From the NCBI GenBank assembly GCA_017651625.1, contig JAGCCP010000043.1:34917-98916 (forward strand): 64,000 bases of DNA, in the 5' to 3' direction. The position numbers were made by a program, and so were the translations under genes. A model generated the notes under the pieces. That model worked only from the letters and a program-made list of their open reading frames with translations, searched no databases and had not been told where the DNA came from. Position 1 is the stretch's first letter. Every line of letters begins with the position of its first letter. The DNA is from Candidatus Ruminimicrobiellum bubulum (lineage in GTDB: Bacteria > Elusimicrobiota > Endomicrobiia > Endomicrobiales > Endomicrobiaceae). This document shows, piece by piece, positions 38,631 through 47,101 of the stretch.

Positions 38631-38653
38631 AAATTAAATTCGGAGGATATAAA

Positions 38654-39439
38654 ATGCACATACTCGTTTGCATTAAACAGGTACCCGGCACGACCAATGT
38701 TCAAATTGATCCTGAAAGAGGTACTTTAAAAAGAGAAGGCGTTGAAGCAATAATAAACCCTTTTGATGAATATGCTATAGAAGAAGCAGTAAGACTTAAA
38801 GAAAAAGTCGGCGGAAAAGTTACAGTTATTACAATGGGACCACCGCAAGCCGAATCTGCTTTAAGAGAAGCTATTTCAAGAGGTTGCGATGATGCGATAT
38901 TAATAGGAGACAGAGCATTTGCAGGTGCAGATACTTGGGCAACTTCTTATGCAATATCAACCGCAATTAAAACTATACCGGATTTCGGTGTGATATTTTG
39001 CGGAAAACAAGCAACAGACGGCGATACAGCACAAGTTGGACCTTCTGTAGCTGAAATGTTGAACATTCCTCATGTTGCTTATGTAAGAAAAATCGAAGAA
39101 GTTACTGAAAATTCAATAAAAGTTCAAAGAATGATGGAAGACGGTTATGATTTGATAGAAGCCCCCGTTCCTTGCTTACTTACCGTAGTTAAAGAAATAA
39201 ATACTCCCAGAATTCCGTCACTTAAAGGTAAAATGGCGGCAAAAAAAGCAGTTATTAAACAGTTGAACGCAGCAGCAATAAATGCAGATACAAAAAAGAC
39301 CGGTTTGGCAGGTTCTCCTACGCAAGTAAAGAAAATATTTACTCCTCCTCAAAGAACGGGCGGAGAAAAATTTGAAGGTGAACCACAGGATATTGCGGCA
39401 AAATTGGTAAAGAAATTGGTTGAGAACAGCTTAATATAG
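38654..39439 (+). CDS. etfB: Electron transfer flavoprotein, beta subunit
   Basis: Small ETF subunit, 261 residues, binding AMP or a second FAD. It opens MHILVCIKQVPGTTNVQIDP and shows NPFDEYAIEEAVRLKE, CGKQATDGDTAQVGP and the C-terminal recognition-loop region IPSLKGKMAAKKAVIKQ. It pairs with EtfA to move electrons between dehydrogenases and ferredoxin or NAD. No acyl-CoA or lactate dehydrogenase partner lies directly next to it. It has a strong GGAGG ribosome-binding site, and etfA follows after 10 nt. Confidence 0.96.
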   Translation: MHILVCIKQVPGTTNVQIDPERGTLKREGVEAIINPFDEYAIEEAVRLKEKVGGKVTVITMGPPQAESALREAISRGCDDAILIGDRAFAGADTWATSYAISTAIKTIPDFGVIFCGKQATDGDTAQVGPSVAEMLNIPHVAYVRKIEEVTENSIKVQRMMEDGYDLIEAPVPCLLTVVKEINTPRIPSLKGKMAAKKAVIKQLNAAAINADTKKTGLAGSPTQVKKIFTPPQRTGGEKFEGEPQDIAAKLVKKLVENSLI

Positions 39440-39449
39440 GAGAATAAAA

Positions 39450-40652
39450 ATGGCTAATAAATTGAATATAGATTTAAGTAAATGTGTTGGTTGCGGAGCC
39501 TGTGAATCAGCTTGTCCGTTCGGTGCAATATCTTTGAAAGACGGTAAAGCAGCTGTTAATGCCGAAACTTGCAGATTTTGCGGTTCATGTGTTCAAGCTT
39601 GTCCCGTAAGTGCAATTACAATGCAAAAAGAAGAAGTTAAAGATGCAGTAGATAAATCTTTATATAAAGGTGTATGGGTTTATGCGGAACAAAGACATGG
39701 TGAAATTTCTTCTGTAGTATATGAACTTTTAAATAAAGGCAGTGAACTTGCAAAAACTTTGAATGTTTCTTTAAGTGCCATACTTATAGGTTCAAATATA
39801 TCAGCAAAAGCTCAAGATTTAATAAACAGAGGTGCAGATAAAGTTTATGTTTATGACGATCCTATTTTAGCTGAGTTCCAAGATGATCCTTACAGTTGCA
39901 TATTGGCAGATTTGATAAAAGAAGAAAAACCTGAAATCGTTCTTATGGGTGCAACAAATATAGGAAGATCTTTTGCTTCAAGAGTTGCAGCAAAAATTTA
40001 TACCGGTCTTACAGCAGATTGTACTGCGTTGGAAATAGATCCGGAAACAAGAAACTTGATGCAAACAAGACCTGCTTTTGGCGGAAACATAATGGCGACT
40101 ATTTTAACACCGAGACACAGACCGCAAATGGCAACAGTCAGACATAAAGTATTTAAAGAAGCTAAGGTTCAAGAAGGAAGAACAGGTGAAGTTATAAATA
40201 AAACCGTAGACGCACAAAAAGTTATTAACAGAACAAAATTTATCGGTTTCTTTAAAGACCAAACTGCAGATGTAAACATTTCCGATGCGGATATTATAGT
40301 TTCCGGTGGTAGAGGATTAGGTAATCCGGAAGGATTTAAACTTATAAAAGAGTTGGCAGACTTGTTGGGTGGCGCAGTAGGTGCATCAAGAGCAGCCGTT
40401 GATTCAGATTGGATACCTTACTCACATCAGGTTGGTCAAACAGGTAGAACGGTAGCACCTAAAATTTATATTGCATGCGGTATTTCAGGACAAATTCAAC
40501 ATATGGTTGGTATGAGCTCATCGGATACAATTATTGCAATAAACAAAGATAAAGATTGTCCTATGATGCAAACAGCAACATATTCGTTGGTCGGTGATTT
40601 GTACGAAATTATTCCTGCAATAATAAAGGAAATTAAAAATATTAAAGGATAA
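39450..40652 (+). CDS. etfA: Electron transfer flavoprotein, alpha subunit, with ferredoxin domain
   Basis: The 400-residue protein starts with a 2x[4Fe-4S] ferredoxin domain (about 1-60, CVGCGACESACP and CRFCGSCVQACP). The ETF alpha domain follows. The FAD domain is at the C-terminus (VSGGRGLGNPEGF, GQTGRTVAPKIYIACGISGQIQHMVGM). The extra ferredoxin domain is found in ETFs of anaerobes, some of which bifurcate electrons. Its place directly after etfB and before a secreted ankyrin protein is clear. Confidence 0.96.
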   Translation: MANKLNIDLSKCVGCGACESACPFGAISLKDGKAAVNAETCRFCGSCVQACPVSAITMQKEEVKDAVDKSLYKGVWVYAEQRHGEISSVVYELLNKGSELAKTLNVSLSAILIGSNISAKAQDLINRGADKVYVYDDPILAEFQDDPYSCILADLIKEEKPEIVLMGATNIGRSFASRVAAKIYTGLTADCTALEIDPETRNLMQTRPAFGGNIMATILTPRHRPQMATVRHKVFKEAKVQEGRTGEVINKTVDAQKVINRTKFIGFFKDQTADVNISDADIIVSGGRGLGNPEGFKLIKELADLLGGAVGASRAAVDSDWIPYSHQVGQTGRTVAPKIYIACGISGQIQHMVGMSSSDTIIAINKDKDCPMMQTATYSLVGDLYEIIPAIIKEIKNIKG

Positions 40653-40665
40653 GGAGAGAAGTAAA

Positions 40666-41271
40666 ATGAAGAAATTAGTAATGTTGGTAGCAGTATTTGT
40701 AAGTTTGGCAGCAGTTTCAGTTTATGCAGCAGATTCATCAAAATTTATTGATATCTGCAAAGATGGCGGAATAGCAGCAATACAAAGCTATTTAACCACA
40801 GGTACAGTTGATGTAAATGCAGTTGCACAAGAAACAGGAAAAACAGCTTTGATGTCAGCATGCGAAAACACATCATCTTCTGCGGTTGCAATAGTTGGTT
40901 TATTGTTGAACAAAGGTGCAGATGTTAATGCAGCAGATGTTCTCGGAAAAACAGCTTTAGATTATGCAAAAAACAATGTAAAATACGGTGACAAAATAGT
41001 TCCTCTTTTGGAAAAAGCAGGTGCAGTTAATTCAGTAGTTAAAACAATAAAGAATTCTTCAGCAACTGTTTCCGAAATGGCAACAGCAGCAGCAACGGCA
41101 GCAGCAATACAATATGCAACATCTGAAGAAGTTTCAACAAAAGATCTTGCAGCAACAGCAGCAAATGCAGCACAACAAACAGCAGCAGCAAAATCAACAG
41201 AACCTCAACAAGAAGAGAAGAAAGAAGAAGGCGGTTTCTTCAGCAAATTGTTCAGTTTCTTTAAGAAATAA
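40666..41271 (+). CDS. Secreted ankyrin-repeat protein
   Basis: A 201-residue exported protein. A signal peptide covers about residues 1-22 (LAAVSVYAA). About three ankyrin repeats span residues 25-125 (VDVNAVAQETGKTALMSACE, NKGADVNAADVLGKTALDYA). An alanine-rich stretch covers about 125-180, then a charged Gln/Glu/Lys segment and the tail GGFFSKLFSFFKK. Ankyrin repeats bind proteins; the partner is unknown. It starts 13 nt after etfA with a GGAGAG ribosome-binding site, so it probably shares the etf transcript, an unexpected pairing. Confidence 0.88.
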   Translation: MKKLVMLVAVFVSLAAVSVYAADSSKFIDICKDGGIAAIQSYLTTGTVDVNAVAQETGKTALMSACENTSSSAVAIVGLLLNKGADVNAADVLGKTALDYAKNNVKYGDKIVPLLEKAGAVNSVVKTIKNSSATVSEMATAAATAAAIQYATSEEVSTKDLAATAANAAQQTAAAKSTEPQQEEKKEEGGFFSKLFSFFKK

Positions 41272-41302
41272 GTTTTTTGACATATTTTTCTACGACGATA
41301 AA

Positions 41303-41331
41303 TTGTAGAAAAAAACAAATTATGGTATAAT
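41303..41331 (+). promoter_or_regulatory. Predicted tRNA-Ser promoter
   Basis: An exact TATAAT at 41326-41331 lies 13 nt before the tRNA. A weak TTGTAG is 17 nt upstream of it (41303-41308). Confidence 0.5.
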
Positions 41332-41344
41332 TTGAGAATAATCT

Positions 41345-41436
41345 GGAAAGGTCGCATAGTTGGTCTAGTGCGCCGGTTTGCTAAACCGGTGTACAGGTGA
41401 AAGCCTGTACCGAGGGTTCGAATCCCTCCCTTTCCG
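41345..41436 (+). tRNA. tRNA-Ser (anticodon GCT)
   Basis: A 7-bp acceptor stem (GGAAAGG with CCTTTCC), anticodon GCT at 41380-41382 in the loop TTGCTAA between CCGGT/ACCGG, and a long class-II variable arm (GTACAGG/CCTGTAC). The T arm is GAGGG-TTCGAAT-CCCTC and the discriminator is G. CCA is not encoded. It reads AGC/AGT serine codons. Confidence 0.98.
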
Positions 41437-41533
41437 GATTTTTTTATTTTTAAAATTTGTATAATGTTTGTTGTAACAATAAATGTAAACGGAAGTCTAA
41501 AATAATAGCAATATTTTGTAAAGGGGTATTATT

Positions 41534-42340
41534 ATGAAAAAAATGTTTTCAATAGTTGCAATGTTGTTGTTTGCTACCGGTTTATTTGCGGCAAACACTA
41601 CAAATATGAAGCTCGGCAAATTTGATGTAACCGCAATAGCAATACAATCGATGAACCATAAAAAAGAATTGTTCCGTTACAAAGATACCAAAAAATTAGA
41701 AGAATTTTTAAATCAAAAAGATTCCACGGCATCTGCAATAAATGTTTTTTATGTTGATACCGGCGACCACAAAATATTGTTTGATACAGGTATAAATGCT
41801 CAAGGTTTATTGGAAGCATTAAAAAGTATTAATGTTGAACCTAAAAGTATAGATACTATATGTATTACGCATATGCACTATGATCATATTGCAGGTTTAA
41901 TATACGACTATAATAAAGCATTTCCTAAAGCGGATGTTTATATTGCACAAGAAGAAATTGATGCAAACAAAACTTCCGAAGTATTGTTAGCATATCCGGG
42001 CAGAATAAAAGCATTTAAACAAAACGAACAAATATTGCCTTCTATAAAATCGATTCCCGCATTCGGGCACACTTTAGGACATACAATGTTTGAAATTACA
42101 AGTGAAGGACAAACAATGTTGGTATGGGGCGATATACTTCATGCTCCTATACAATTTCAAGATCCTAACATATATTTGGTTTATGATACAGATCCTATAC
42201 AAGCATTATCCGCAAGAAAAAAAGTTATGCAGGAATATGCCGATACTGACAAATATATTGCCGGAGCACATCTTTTAAATTGCGGTATAGGAAAACTACA
42301 GAAAGACGAAACCGGATACAAATTTATATTTGTAAAATAA
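41534..42340 (+). CDS. Secreted metallo-beta-lactamase-fold hydrolase
   Basis: Signal peptide at residues 1 to about 19 (LLFATGLFAA), then an MBL-fold domain, total 268 residues. The metal motif is ITHMHYDHIAGL (HxHxDH), and FGHTLGHTMFE, VWGDILHAP and a late GAHLL supply further ligands. The layout resembles periplasmic lactonase-like MBL proteins (AiiA-type group), but the substrate cannot be assigned. An AAGGGG ribosome-binding site is present. It stands alone after the tRNA and converges with the nitroreductase gene. Confidence 0.88.
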   Translation: MKKMFSIVAMLLFATGLFAANTTNMKLGKFDVTAIAIQSMNHKKELFRYKDTKKLEEFLNQKDSTASAINVFYVDTGDHKILFDTGINAQGLLEALKSINVEPKSIDTICITHMHYDHIAGLIYDYNKAFPKADVYIAQEEIDANKTSEVLLAYPGRIKAFKQNEQILPSIKSIPAFGHTLGHTMFEITSEGQTMLVWGDILHAPIQFQDPNIYLVYDTDPIQALSARKKVMQEYADTDKYIAGAHLLNCGIGKLQKDETGYKFIFVK

Positions 42341-42347
42341 AAACAAT

Positions 42348-42875
42348 TTATTCTACAAAATAAACTCTGTTTTCTTTTCTCGGTGCAGGTTTTGGAATAT
42401 CACCGTCAATATGACCTATTGCACAATGACCGATACCTTCCCATTCACCTTTAACACCAATGTCTTTTAACAACTTTTTATATTCGTCTGTTTCAAACTC
42501 TTCTTTTGCTCTATGTATCCAAATACTTCCTAAACCTAACGAATGTGCGGCAAGCATCATATTGCCTATAACAAGACTGCCGTCATAAACTCTGTTTCTC
42601 CAACCTTTTTCGGCAAGAACTATTAATATTACTGGTGCTCCGTAAAATGGGTCAAAACCTTTGTCCCAACCGCCGATTTTACGATTATCTTCCGCAATTT
42701 TATCTCTTAATTCTTTATTTGTAACGGCAACCGTAATAACGGCTTGTCTGCCCATACCATTAGCGGCATAAAGGCCCGCTTTTATTATTTCATCTATATC
42801 TTTTTTTGAAACCATGTCGGATTTAAATTTTCTTATACTTCTTCTTTCCAGCATTGCTTTAATTATTTCGTTCAT
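42348..42875 (-). CDS. Nitroreductase-family flavoprotein
   Basis: FMN-dependent NAD(P)H oxidoreductase of 175 residues. It opens MLERRSIRKFKSDMVSKKDI, typical of the family, with GLYAANGMGRQAVITVAV and GLGSIWIHRAKEEF. The substrate is unknown. It is the last gene of the group TfoX-like, GNAT, macrodomain, sirtuin, nitroreductase. Flavin oxidoreductases also accompany class-M sirtuins in other bacteria, where a link to oxidative-stress response has been proposed. It has a GGAGG ribosome-binding site. Confidence 0.92.
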   Translation of the reverse strand: MNEIIKAMLERRSIRKFKSDMVSKKDIDEIIKAGLYAANGMGRQAVITVAVTNKELRDKIAEDNRKIGGWDKGFDPFYGAPVILIVLAEKGWRNRVYDGSLVIGNMMLAAHSLGLGSIWIHRAKEEFETDEYKKLLKDIGVKGEWEGIGHCAIGHIDGDIPKPAPRKENRVYFVE

Positions 42876-42892
42876 AATACCTCCAAAAGTGG

Positions 42893-43912
42893 TTACAGTT
42901 CTTTCAAAACTTCCCTTATATCTCCGTTAATAGAAACGGTTCTGTCTTTTATTGCTTCGGGAGAGAATAAATCTTTTACATTTATATAAATATATCTTGA
43001 GTTTTCGTTTTCGTATGTCATTTGCCAAAACGGCATTTTTATTATAACCGGAGTAAACATTCCGACACCAAGTTCCAAATACAAAATATGACTGTTTTGA
43101 TTTTTCATAAGGAAGTTATAATAATTTTTTGATGCTTTACGCCACCCTTCATCTTCAACAAAAGTGTCGTCCATACGCAGGTTCATAACAACATCACTGT
43201 TATCATCCGGACATTTCGGTATAAGTTCCGAAGGTATTCGCATTGAAATATTTTTATCTTGCGGAACTTGATATACTCCGTTATCATCTTTAACAAAACC
43301 TTGAGCGGCCATCATTTCCATAACTATTTGCTCGTTATCATAAGTTTTTTTGTTTTCCGGATTAATACTTTGGAACAAACCGTAATCACCTTGAGTATAA
43401 AAAAGTTTTGTTTTATCAAAACCGGCCTTTTGAAATAAGTGGTCAACATTTGTCGTAATAACAAAATAGTTTTTATCCTTCACCAATTCAAGAAGTTCTT
43501 TATGTACAGGTTTAGGGGAATCAATATATCTGTTGTAATAAATATGTCTTGCCCACCAAGCCCAAAAAGTTTCTTTGTCTTTAAAGTGGTGAAATCCTCC
43601 GGAATATATATCTTTAATTCCATACTTTTGTGCAAAATCAAAGAAATATTTTGTAAATCGTTCCCCTGTATAAGTGAACCCCGCAGAAGTTGAAAGACCT
43701 GCTCCCGCACCTATCAAGATTGCATCCGCCAAAGAAAGTTCTTCTTTTAAAAATTTTATTTTTTCTTTTCTTGATAAATCTTTTCCCAAAGAAGATACTT
43801 GTCCGAAAAAATCGGATTCTATTCCCTTCTGTATTGAATATAGATAACCATTGTTTGTTTTATTGTTGTAAGAAGTGCTCATAACAAAATTTATCCTCTT
43901 GTTTAAAGACAT
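42893..43912 (-). CDS. Class M sirtuin (SirTM-like protein ADP-ribosyltransferase)
   Basis: NAD-dependent Sir2-fold protein of 339 residues. The Rossmann motif is GAGAGLSTSAGF (68-79), and TTNVDHLFQKAGF starts at 153. Where deacetylating sirtuins have the catalytic histidine, this has Q174 in TQGDYG, the hallmark of SirTM enzymes. Those ADP-ribosylate lipoylated GcvH-like carriers rather than deacetylate. N155 and Q174 are 19 residues apart, as in the streptococcal enzyme as I recall it. The frame overlaps the macrodomain gene by about 50 nt. An inner ATG at 43882 would reduce this; neither start has a good ribosome-binding site. Confidence 0.88.
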   Translation of the reverse strand: MSLNKRINFVMSTSYNNKTNNGYLYSIQKGIESDFFGQVSSLGKDLSRKEKIKFLKEELSLADAILIGAGAGLSTSAGFTYTGERFTKYFFDFAQKYGIKDIYSGGFHHFKDKETFWAWWARHIYYNRYIDSPKPVHKELLELVKDKNYFVITTNVDHLFQKAGFDKTKLFYTQGDYGLFQSINPENKKTYDNEQIVMEMMAAQGFVKDDNGVYQVPQDKNISMRIPSELIPKCPDDNSDVVMNLRMDDTFVEDEGWRKASKNYYNFLMKNQNSHILYLELGVGMFTPVIIKMPFWQMTYENENSRYIYINVKDLFSPEAIKDRTVSINGDIREVLKEL

Positions 43913-44690
43913 TAAATACTATTCTGTCTATTTTACTTTCATTTTGTTTTAGCCAATTTGTAACGGTTTCAACAGCAATTTCTGCAGCTCTTTCGTTAGG
44001 GAAATGAAACACTCCGGTAGATATACAACAAAAAGCTACAGACTTTAAATTATTTTCTAAGCATGTGTCTAAAATATTTTTATAACACTTTTTTAAATCT
44101 TGTTCAAGAGATTTTGTCAGTGTTCCTGTAACGATAGGTCCCGCAACATGTATAACTTTTTTCGCGGGAAGATTATATCCGTTGGTAATTATCGGAACGG
44201 ATGTCGGTTGTTCGTAATCATCACCGTATTTTTTCCTGAATTCGTTCATTATCTTGTTACATTCATATCTTAATTGAATGCCTGCAAAAGTGTGAATACA
44301 ATTATCTATGCAAGTGTGCATCGGGACGAAACATCCGAGCATTCTGCTGTTAGCCGCATTTACTATTGCATCACAGGAAATTTTTGTTATATCTCCCTGC
44401 CAAACAGAAATCTTTTGTGAATACGGGTGTTTACTGTTAATAGTTTCCTTTATCGTTTTAATATCTTTTAAATAAACAATACCTTTTTCTTTATTTCGTT
44501 CTGTAAGATACTCGTCTTGAACTTTTAATATTTCACCGAAAGTTTCTTTGGGCGGTCTTACATTCATTAAAGATCTTAACAATACTTTTTTATCTTCAAC
44601 ATCTACGGGTATTTCTAAATTTTTATATTCCAAAGATTCTTCTTTAAATTCTTCTATTAAATAATTTAATCTATCTTCTTGTGTTTTCAT
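43860..44690 (-). CDS. Zinc-dependent macrodomain ADP-ribosyl hydrolase
   Basis: Protein of 276 residues with an N-terminal helical extension (about 1-90) and a macrodomain. ADP-ribose-binding motifs are QGDIT (98-102) and AIVNAAN (108-114), and CCISTGVFHFPNERAAEIA comes later. C120, H125 and C127 in GCFVPMHTCIDN are the zinc ligands of the Zn-macro subfamily, which removes the ADP-ribose added by SirTM. The adjoining sirtuin makes this a write/erase pair. The extension is part of the usual form of this subfamily. Confidence 0.92.
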   Translation of the reverse strand: MKTQEDRLNYLIEEFKEESLEYKNLEIPVDVEDKKVLLRSLMNVRPPKETFGEILKVQDEYLTERNKEKGIVYLKDIKTIKETINSKHPYSQKISVWQGDITKISCDAIVNAANSRMLGCFVPMHTCIDNCIHTFAGIQLRYECNKIMNEFRKKYGDDYEQPTSVPIITNGYNLPAKKVIHVAGPIVTGTLTKSLEQDLKKCYKNILDTCLENNLKSVAFCCISTGVFHFPNERAAEIAVETVTNWLKQNESKIDRIVFNVFKQEDKFCYEHFLQQ

Positions 44691-44699
44691 ATATAATTC

Positions 44700-45320
44700 T
44701 TAAAAAATTTGTCCGGGAAGTTTTAATTTTTGTTTAGGCGGAAACTGTTTATCGAATTCTTCAACTTCTTTTTCATTAACAAAATATCCTTTTGGCGGTG
44801 TATATTCGCCTGTAATCCCGGTAAGATAGCCCGGTATTAACTCTTTACATAAAAAGAAAGAAGCATCCGCACCTTCGGGTAAATCGTGATACCTGATTCC
44901 AAATTTGCTTGCAAAAGTAAATCCGCTTTTACCGTAAAAGTCTATATTACCTTCAAAACAGAGAGCACCGCAGCCAAGTTCTTTTGCTTTATCTATGGAA
45001 TAATCAAGCAACATCTTCCCGTAACCTTTTCTTTTTAACTCGTTAGTGATACAAATAGGTCCCATAGCCATAATAGGAATATCTTTCCCGTTATCCGCTT
45101 TAATAACGGCTTTCATAAACATATTTTGTCCTATTATCTTGCCGTCTTTTTCCATAACAAAATCAAGTTCTTTAACAAAATCTTTATCATTTCTTAATTG
45201 GTTAAGAACATAATGTTCAAAACATCCGGGACGATACACATTCCAAAAACTTTCTCTGACAAGGTTTTCCACTTCTCTATATTCTTCTTTTTTTTCTAAA
45301 CGAATTATTATGTTGTTCAT
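44700..45320 (-). CDS. GNAT-family N-acetyltransferase
   Basis: Acetyl-CoA-dependent acetyltransferase of 206 residues, resembling the YhbS-like group. MGPICITNELKRKGYGKMLLDY carries the Q/RxxGxG/A-type CoA loop, and YGKSGFTFASKFGIRY follows. The substrate is unknown. The start codon overlaps the stop of the TfoX-like gene by four bases (ATGA), so the two are translationally coupled. The macrodomain gene follows after 9 nt. Confidence 0.88.
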   Translation of the reverse strand: MNNIIIRLEKKEEYREVENLVRESFWNVYRPGCFEHYVLNQLRNDKDFVKELDFVMEKDGKIIGQNMFMKAVIKADNGKDIPIMAMGPICITNELKRKGYGKMLLDYSIDKAKELGCGALCFEGNIDFYGKSGFTFASKFGIRYHDLPEGADASFFLCKELIPGYLTGITGEYTPPKGYFVNEKEVEEFDKQFPPKQKLKLPGQIF

Positions 45321-45634
45321 TTTTTCTTTTCCTTTGGTATAGGTAATTCATCGTACATTGCATTAAACAATTCCGCAAGAAAATCCTTATTATCCACTTC
45401 ATCAACAAGCAACATTTCTTTTGCACCTTTATATGGTGTTTCCATACTTGCGTTAGGCATAATAGCCGTGGCTGATTTTGTGGGTTTTACAAGGAATCTG
45501 TCATCGTAAATTCCGCCGACAATTTTTCTTTTATAATAAATAATATATTCACCCATCATTGGACGATAAGTAATATCATCCAAATTTGAAAGTTGTTCTA
45601 AAATAAATTCTAAATATTCTTTACTTGATGCCAT
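45317..45634 (-). CDS. TfoX N-terminal-domain-like protein
   Basis: A 105-residue protein with the compact TfoX-N fold pattern: EYLEFILEQLSNLDDITYRPMMGEYIIYYKRKIVGGIYDDRFLVK in pieces, then a helix, and a lysine-rich tail. Stand-alone domains of this kind occur widely and are not the competence regulator itself; the function is unknown. It heads the coupled run GNAT-macrodomain-sirtuin-nitroreductase and lies 22 nt downstream of the MBOAT gene. Confidence 0.8.
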   Translation of the reverse strand: MASSKEYLEFILEQLSNLDDITYRPMMGEYIIYYKRKIVGGIYDDRFLVKPTKSATAIMPNASMETPYKGAKEMLLVDEVDNKDFLAELFNAMYDELPIPKEKKK

Positions 45635-45655
45635 TATATTTTTCCAATTAATTCG

Positions 45656-47098
45656 TTAAAAACGGAAATAAATAAACGGATTATAATTTTCGCCTACAAT
45701 AAAAATAATAGATAATATAAAAATTGTTATCAAGAAAACATCATGAATAATTTTGCTTGAAACAACAATCCAGTTCGGATATGTACATTGTTTTATTTTT
45801 TTTAATACAAGAATAAAAGGGGAACTTAAAACCAAACCTATTAAGAGATAAGGTATATAAGGTTGTAGATCTAACGAACGAATATATACGGGATTTATAA
45901 CTCCGTCTTGAGAAAACAGTCTCTGCAAATAATATAGTATTTCCATAAAGCTGTTTGTGTCATGCATAAATATGTTTCCACCAATAATTGTAAAGAAAAA
46001 AGTAATAAGATAAGTAAAAGGACGAATAATATTTGTAAATTTAATACCATTTTTAAAAACTAAGTTATATAGTTTAATTATCAGTTTTTCTGTTATAAGT
46101 AATATTGCATAGTATAATCCCCATGCAATAAAATTCCATTTTGCGCCATGCCATAGTCCTATAACCATCCATACTATCAGCATATTAAAAATCCATCTTC
46201 CGAAAGAACAGCGGCTACCACCCATAGGAATATAAAGATAATCCCTAAAAAATGTACTCATTGAAATATGCCATCTTTTCCAAAATTCACCGATTGATGC
46301 GGATATGTATGGAAGATTAAAATTTTCCTTAAATTCAAAACCGAAAATTTTTCCTATACCTATTGCCATATCGGAATATCCCGAAAAATCAAAATATATT
46401 TGTACTGTAAAAGCAATTGCTGATAGCCACATCATTGAAGTTCCGACTTGATGTAACGGCGCATTTCCTATTGTGGAAACGATAAATCCTGCCTGGTTGG
46501 CAATTAGAACTTTTTTTGCCAAGCCTATAATAAATCTTCTGCTACCTTCTAATATTTTTTCTCGACTTTCATAACAACCGGACAAAGAAGTTTCAATATC
46601 TGCATATCTTACAATAGGTCCGGCAATTAGTTGCGGAAAAAGAAAAATATAAAGAGCTAAATATCCTACATTTTTTTGACGAGTAACATTTCCTCTATAT
46701 AAATCCACAACATATGTCAGTATTTGAAAAGTATAAAAAGATATACCTATCGGCATGGCTAACTGTACTGGCTGAATATTAAATTCAAACATTATATTTA
46801 GGTTATCAATAATAAAGTTTAGATACTTGAATATAATTAGAGGCAGAAGAATCAAACAGATAGATAATGTTAAAGCCGTTTTACTATGATTTTCGATTTT
46901 GTAAGAAAAAGAGAATGTAATTGCAACTGTCGCCATCATAACAAATACATATAAAGGTTCTCCGCACGAATAGAAAATTAAGGAAAAAAGCAACAAAATA
47001 TATTTTCGTAAAGAAACTTTTTGTTTTGGGACCAAGAAGTAACATATCAAACAAATCGGTAGAAAAAGAAATAAAAAAGAAAGACTGGAAAAAACCAT
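45656..47098 (-). CDS. MBOAT O-acyltransferase (AlgI/PatA-like), pair 1
   Basis: Polytopic membrane acyltransferase of 480 residues with about ten to twelve helices. Family signatures are SFYTFQILTYVVDLYRG, GPIVRY, DFSGYSDMAIGIG, FWKRWHISMSTFFRDYLYIP and the catalytic histidine in GLWHGAKWNF. Such proteins pass acetyl or acyl groups across the inner membrane to exported polysaccharide or peptidoglycan. It is paired with the AlgJ-like protein encoded upstream; the ATG is 3 nt from that gene's stop codon, with AGGAG further back. The acceptor is unknown. Confidence 0.92.
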   Translation of the reverse strand: MVFSSLSFLFLFLPICLICYFLVPKQKVSLRKYILLLFSLIFYSCGEPLYVFVMMATVAITFSFSYKIENHSKTALTLSICLILLPLIIFKYLNFIIDNLNIMFEFNIQPVQLAMPIGISFYTFQILTYVVDLYRGNVTRQKNVGYLALYIFLFPQLIAGPIVRYADIETSLSGCYESREKILEGSRRFIIGLAKKVLIANQAGFIVSTIGNAPLHQVGTSMMWLSAIAFTVQIYFDFSGYSDMAIGIGKIFGFEFKENFNLPYISASIGEFWKRWHISMSTFFRDYLYIPMGGSRCSFGRWIFNMLIVWMVIGLWHGAKWNFIAWGLYYAILLITEKLIIKLYNLVFKNGIKFTNIIRPFTYLITFFFTIIGGNIFMHDTNSFMEILYYLQRLFSQDGVINPVYIRSLDLQPYIPYLLIGLVLSSPFILVLKKIKQCTYPNWIVVSSKIIHDVFLITIFILSIIFIVGENYNPFIYFRF

Positions 47099-47101
47099 AA
47101 T

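Noticed and set aside
41285..41313. Hairpin TTTTTCTAC...GTAGAAAAA between the ankyrin gene and the tRNA as a terminator
   Set aside because: On the plus strand the stem is followed by A residues, not T, and the stem is weak; it also overlaps the likely tRNA promoter.
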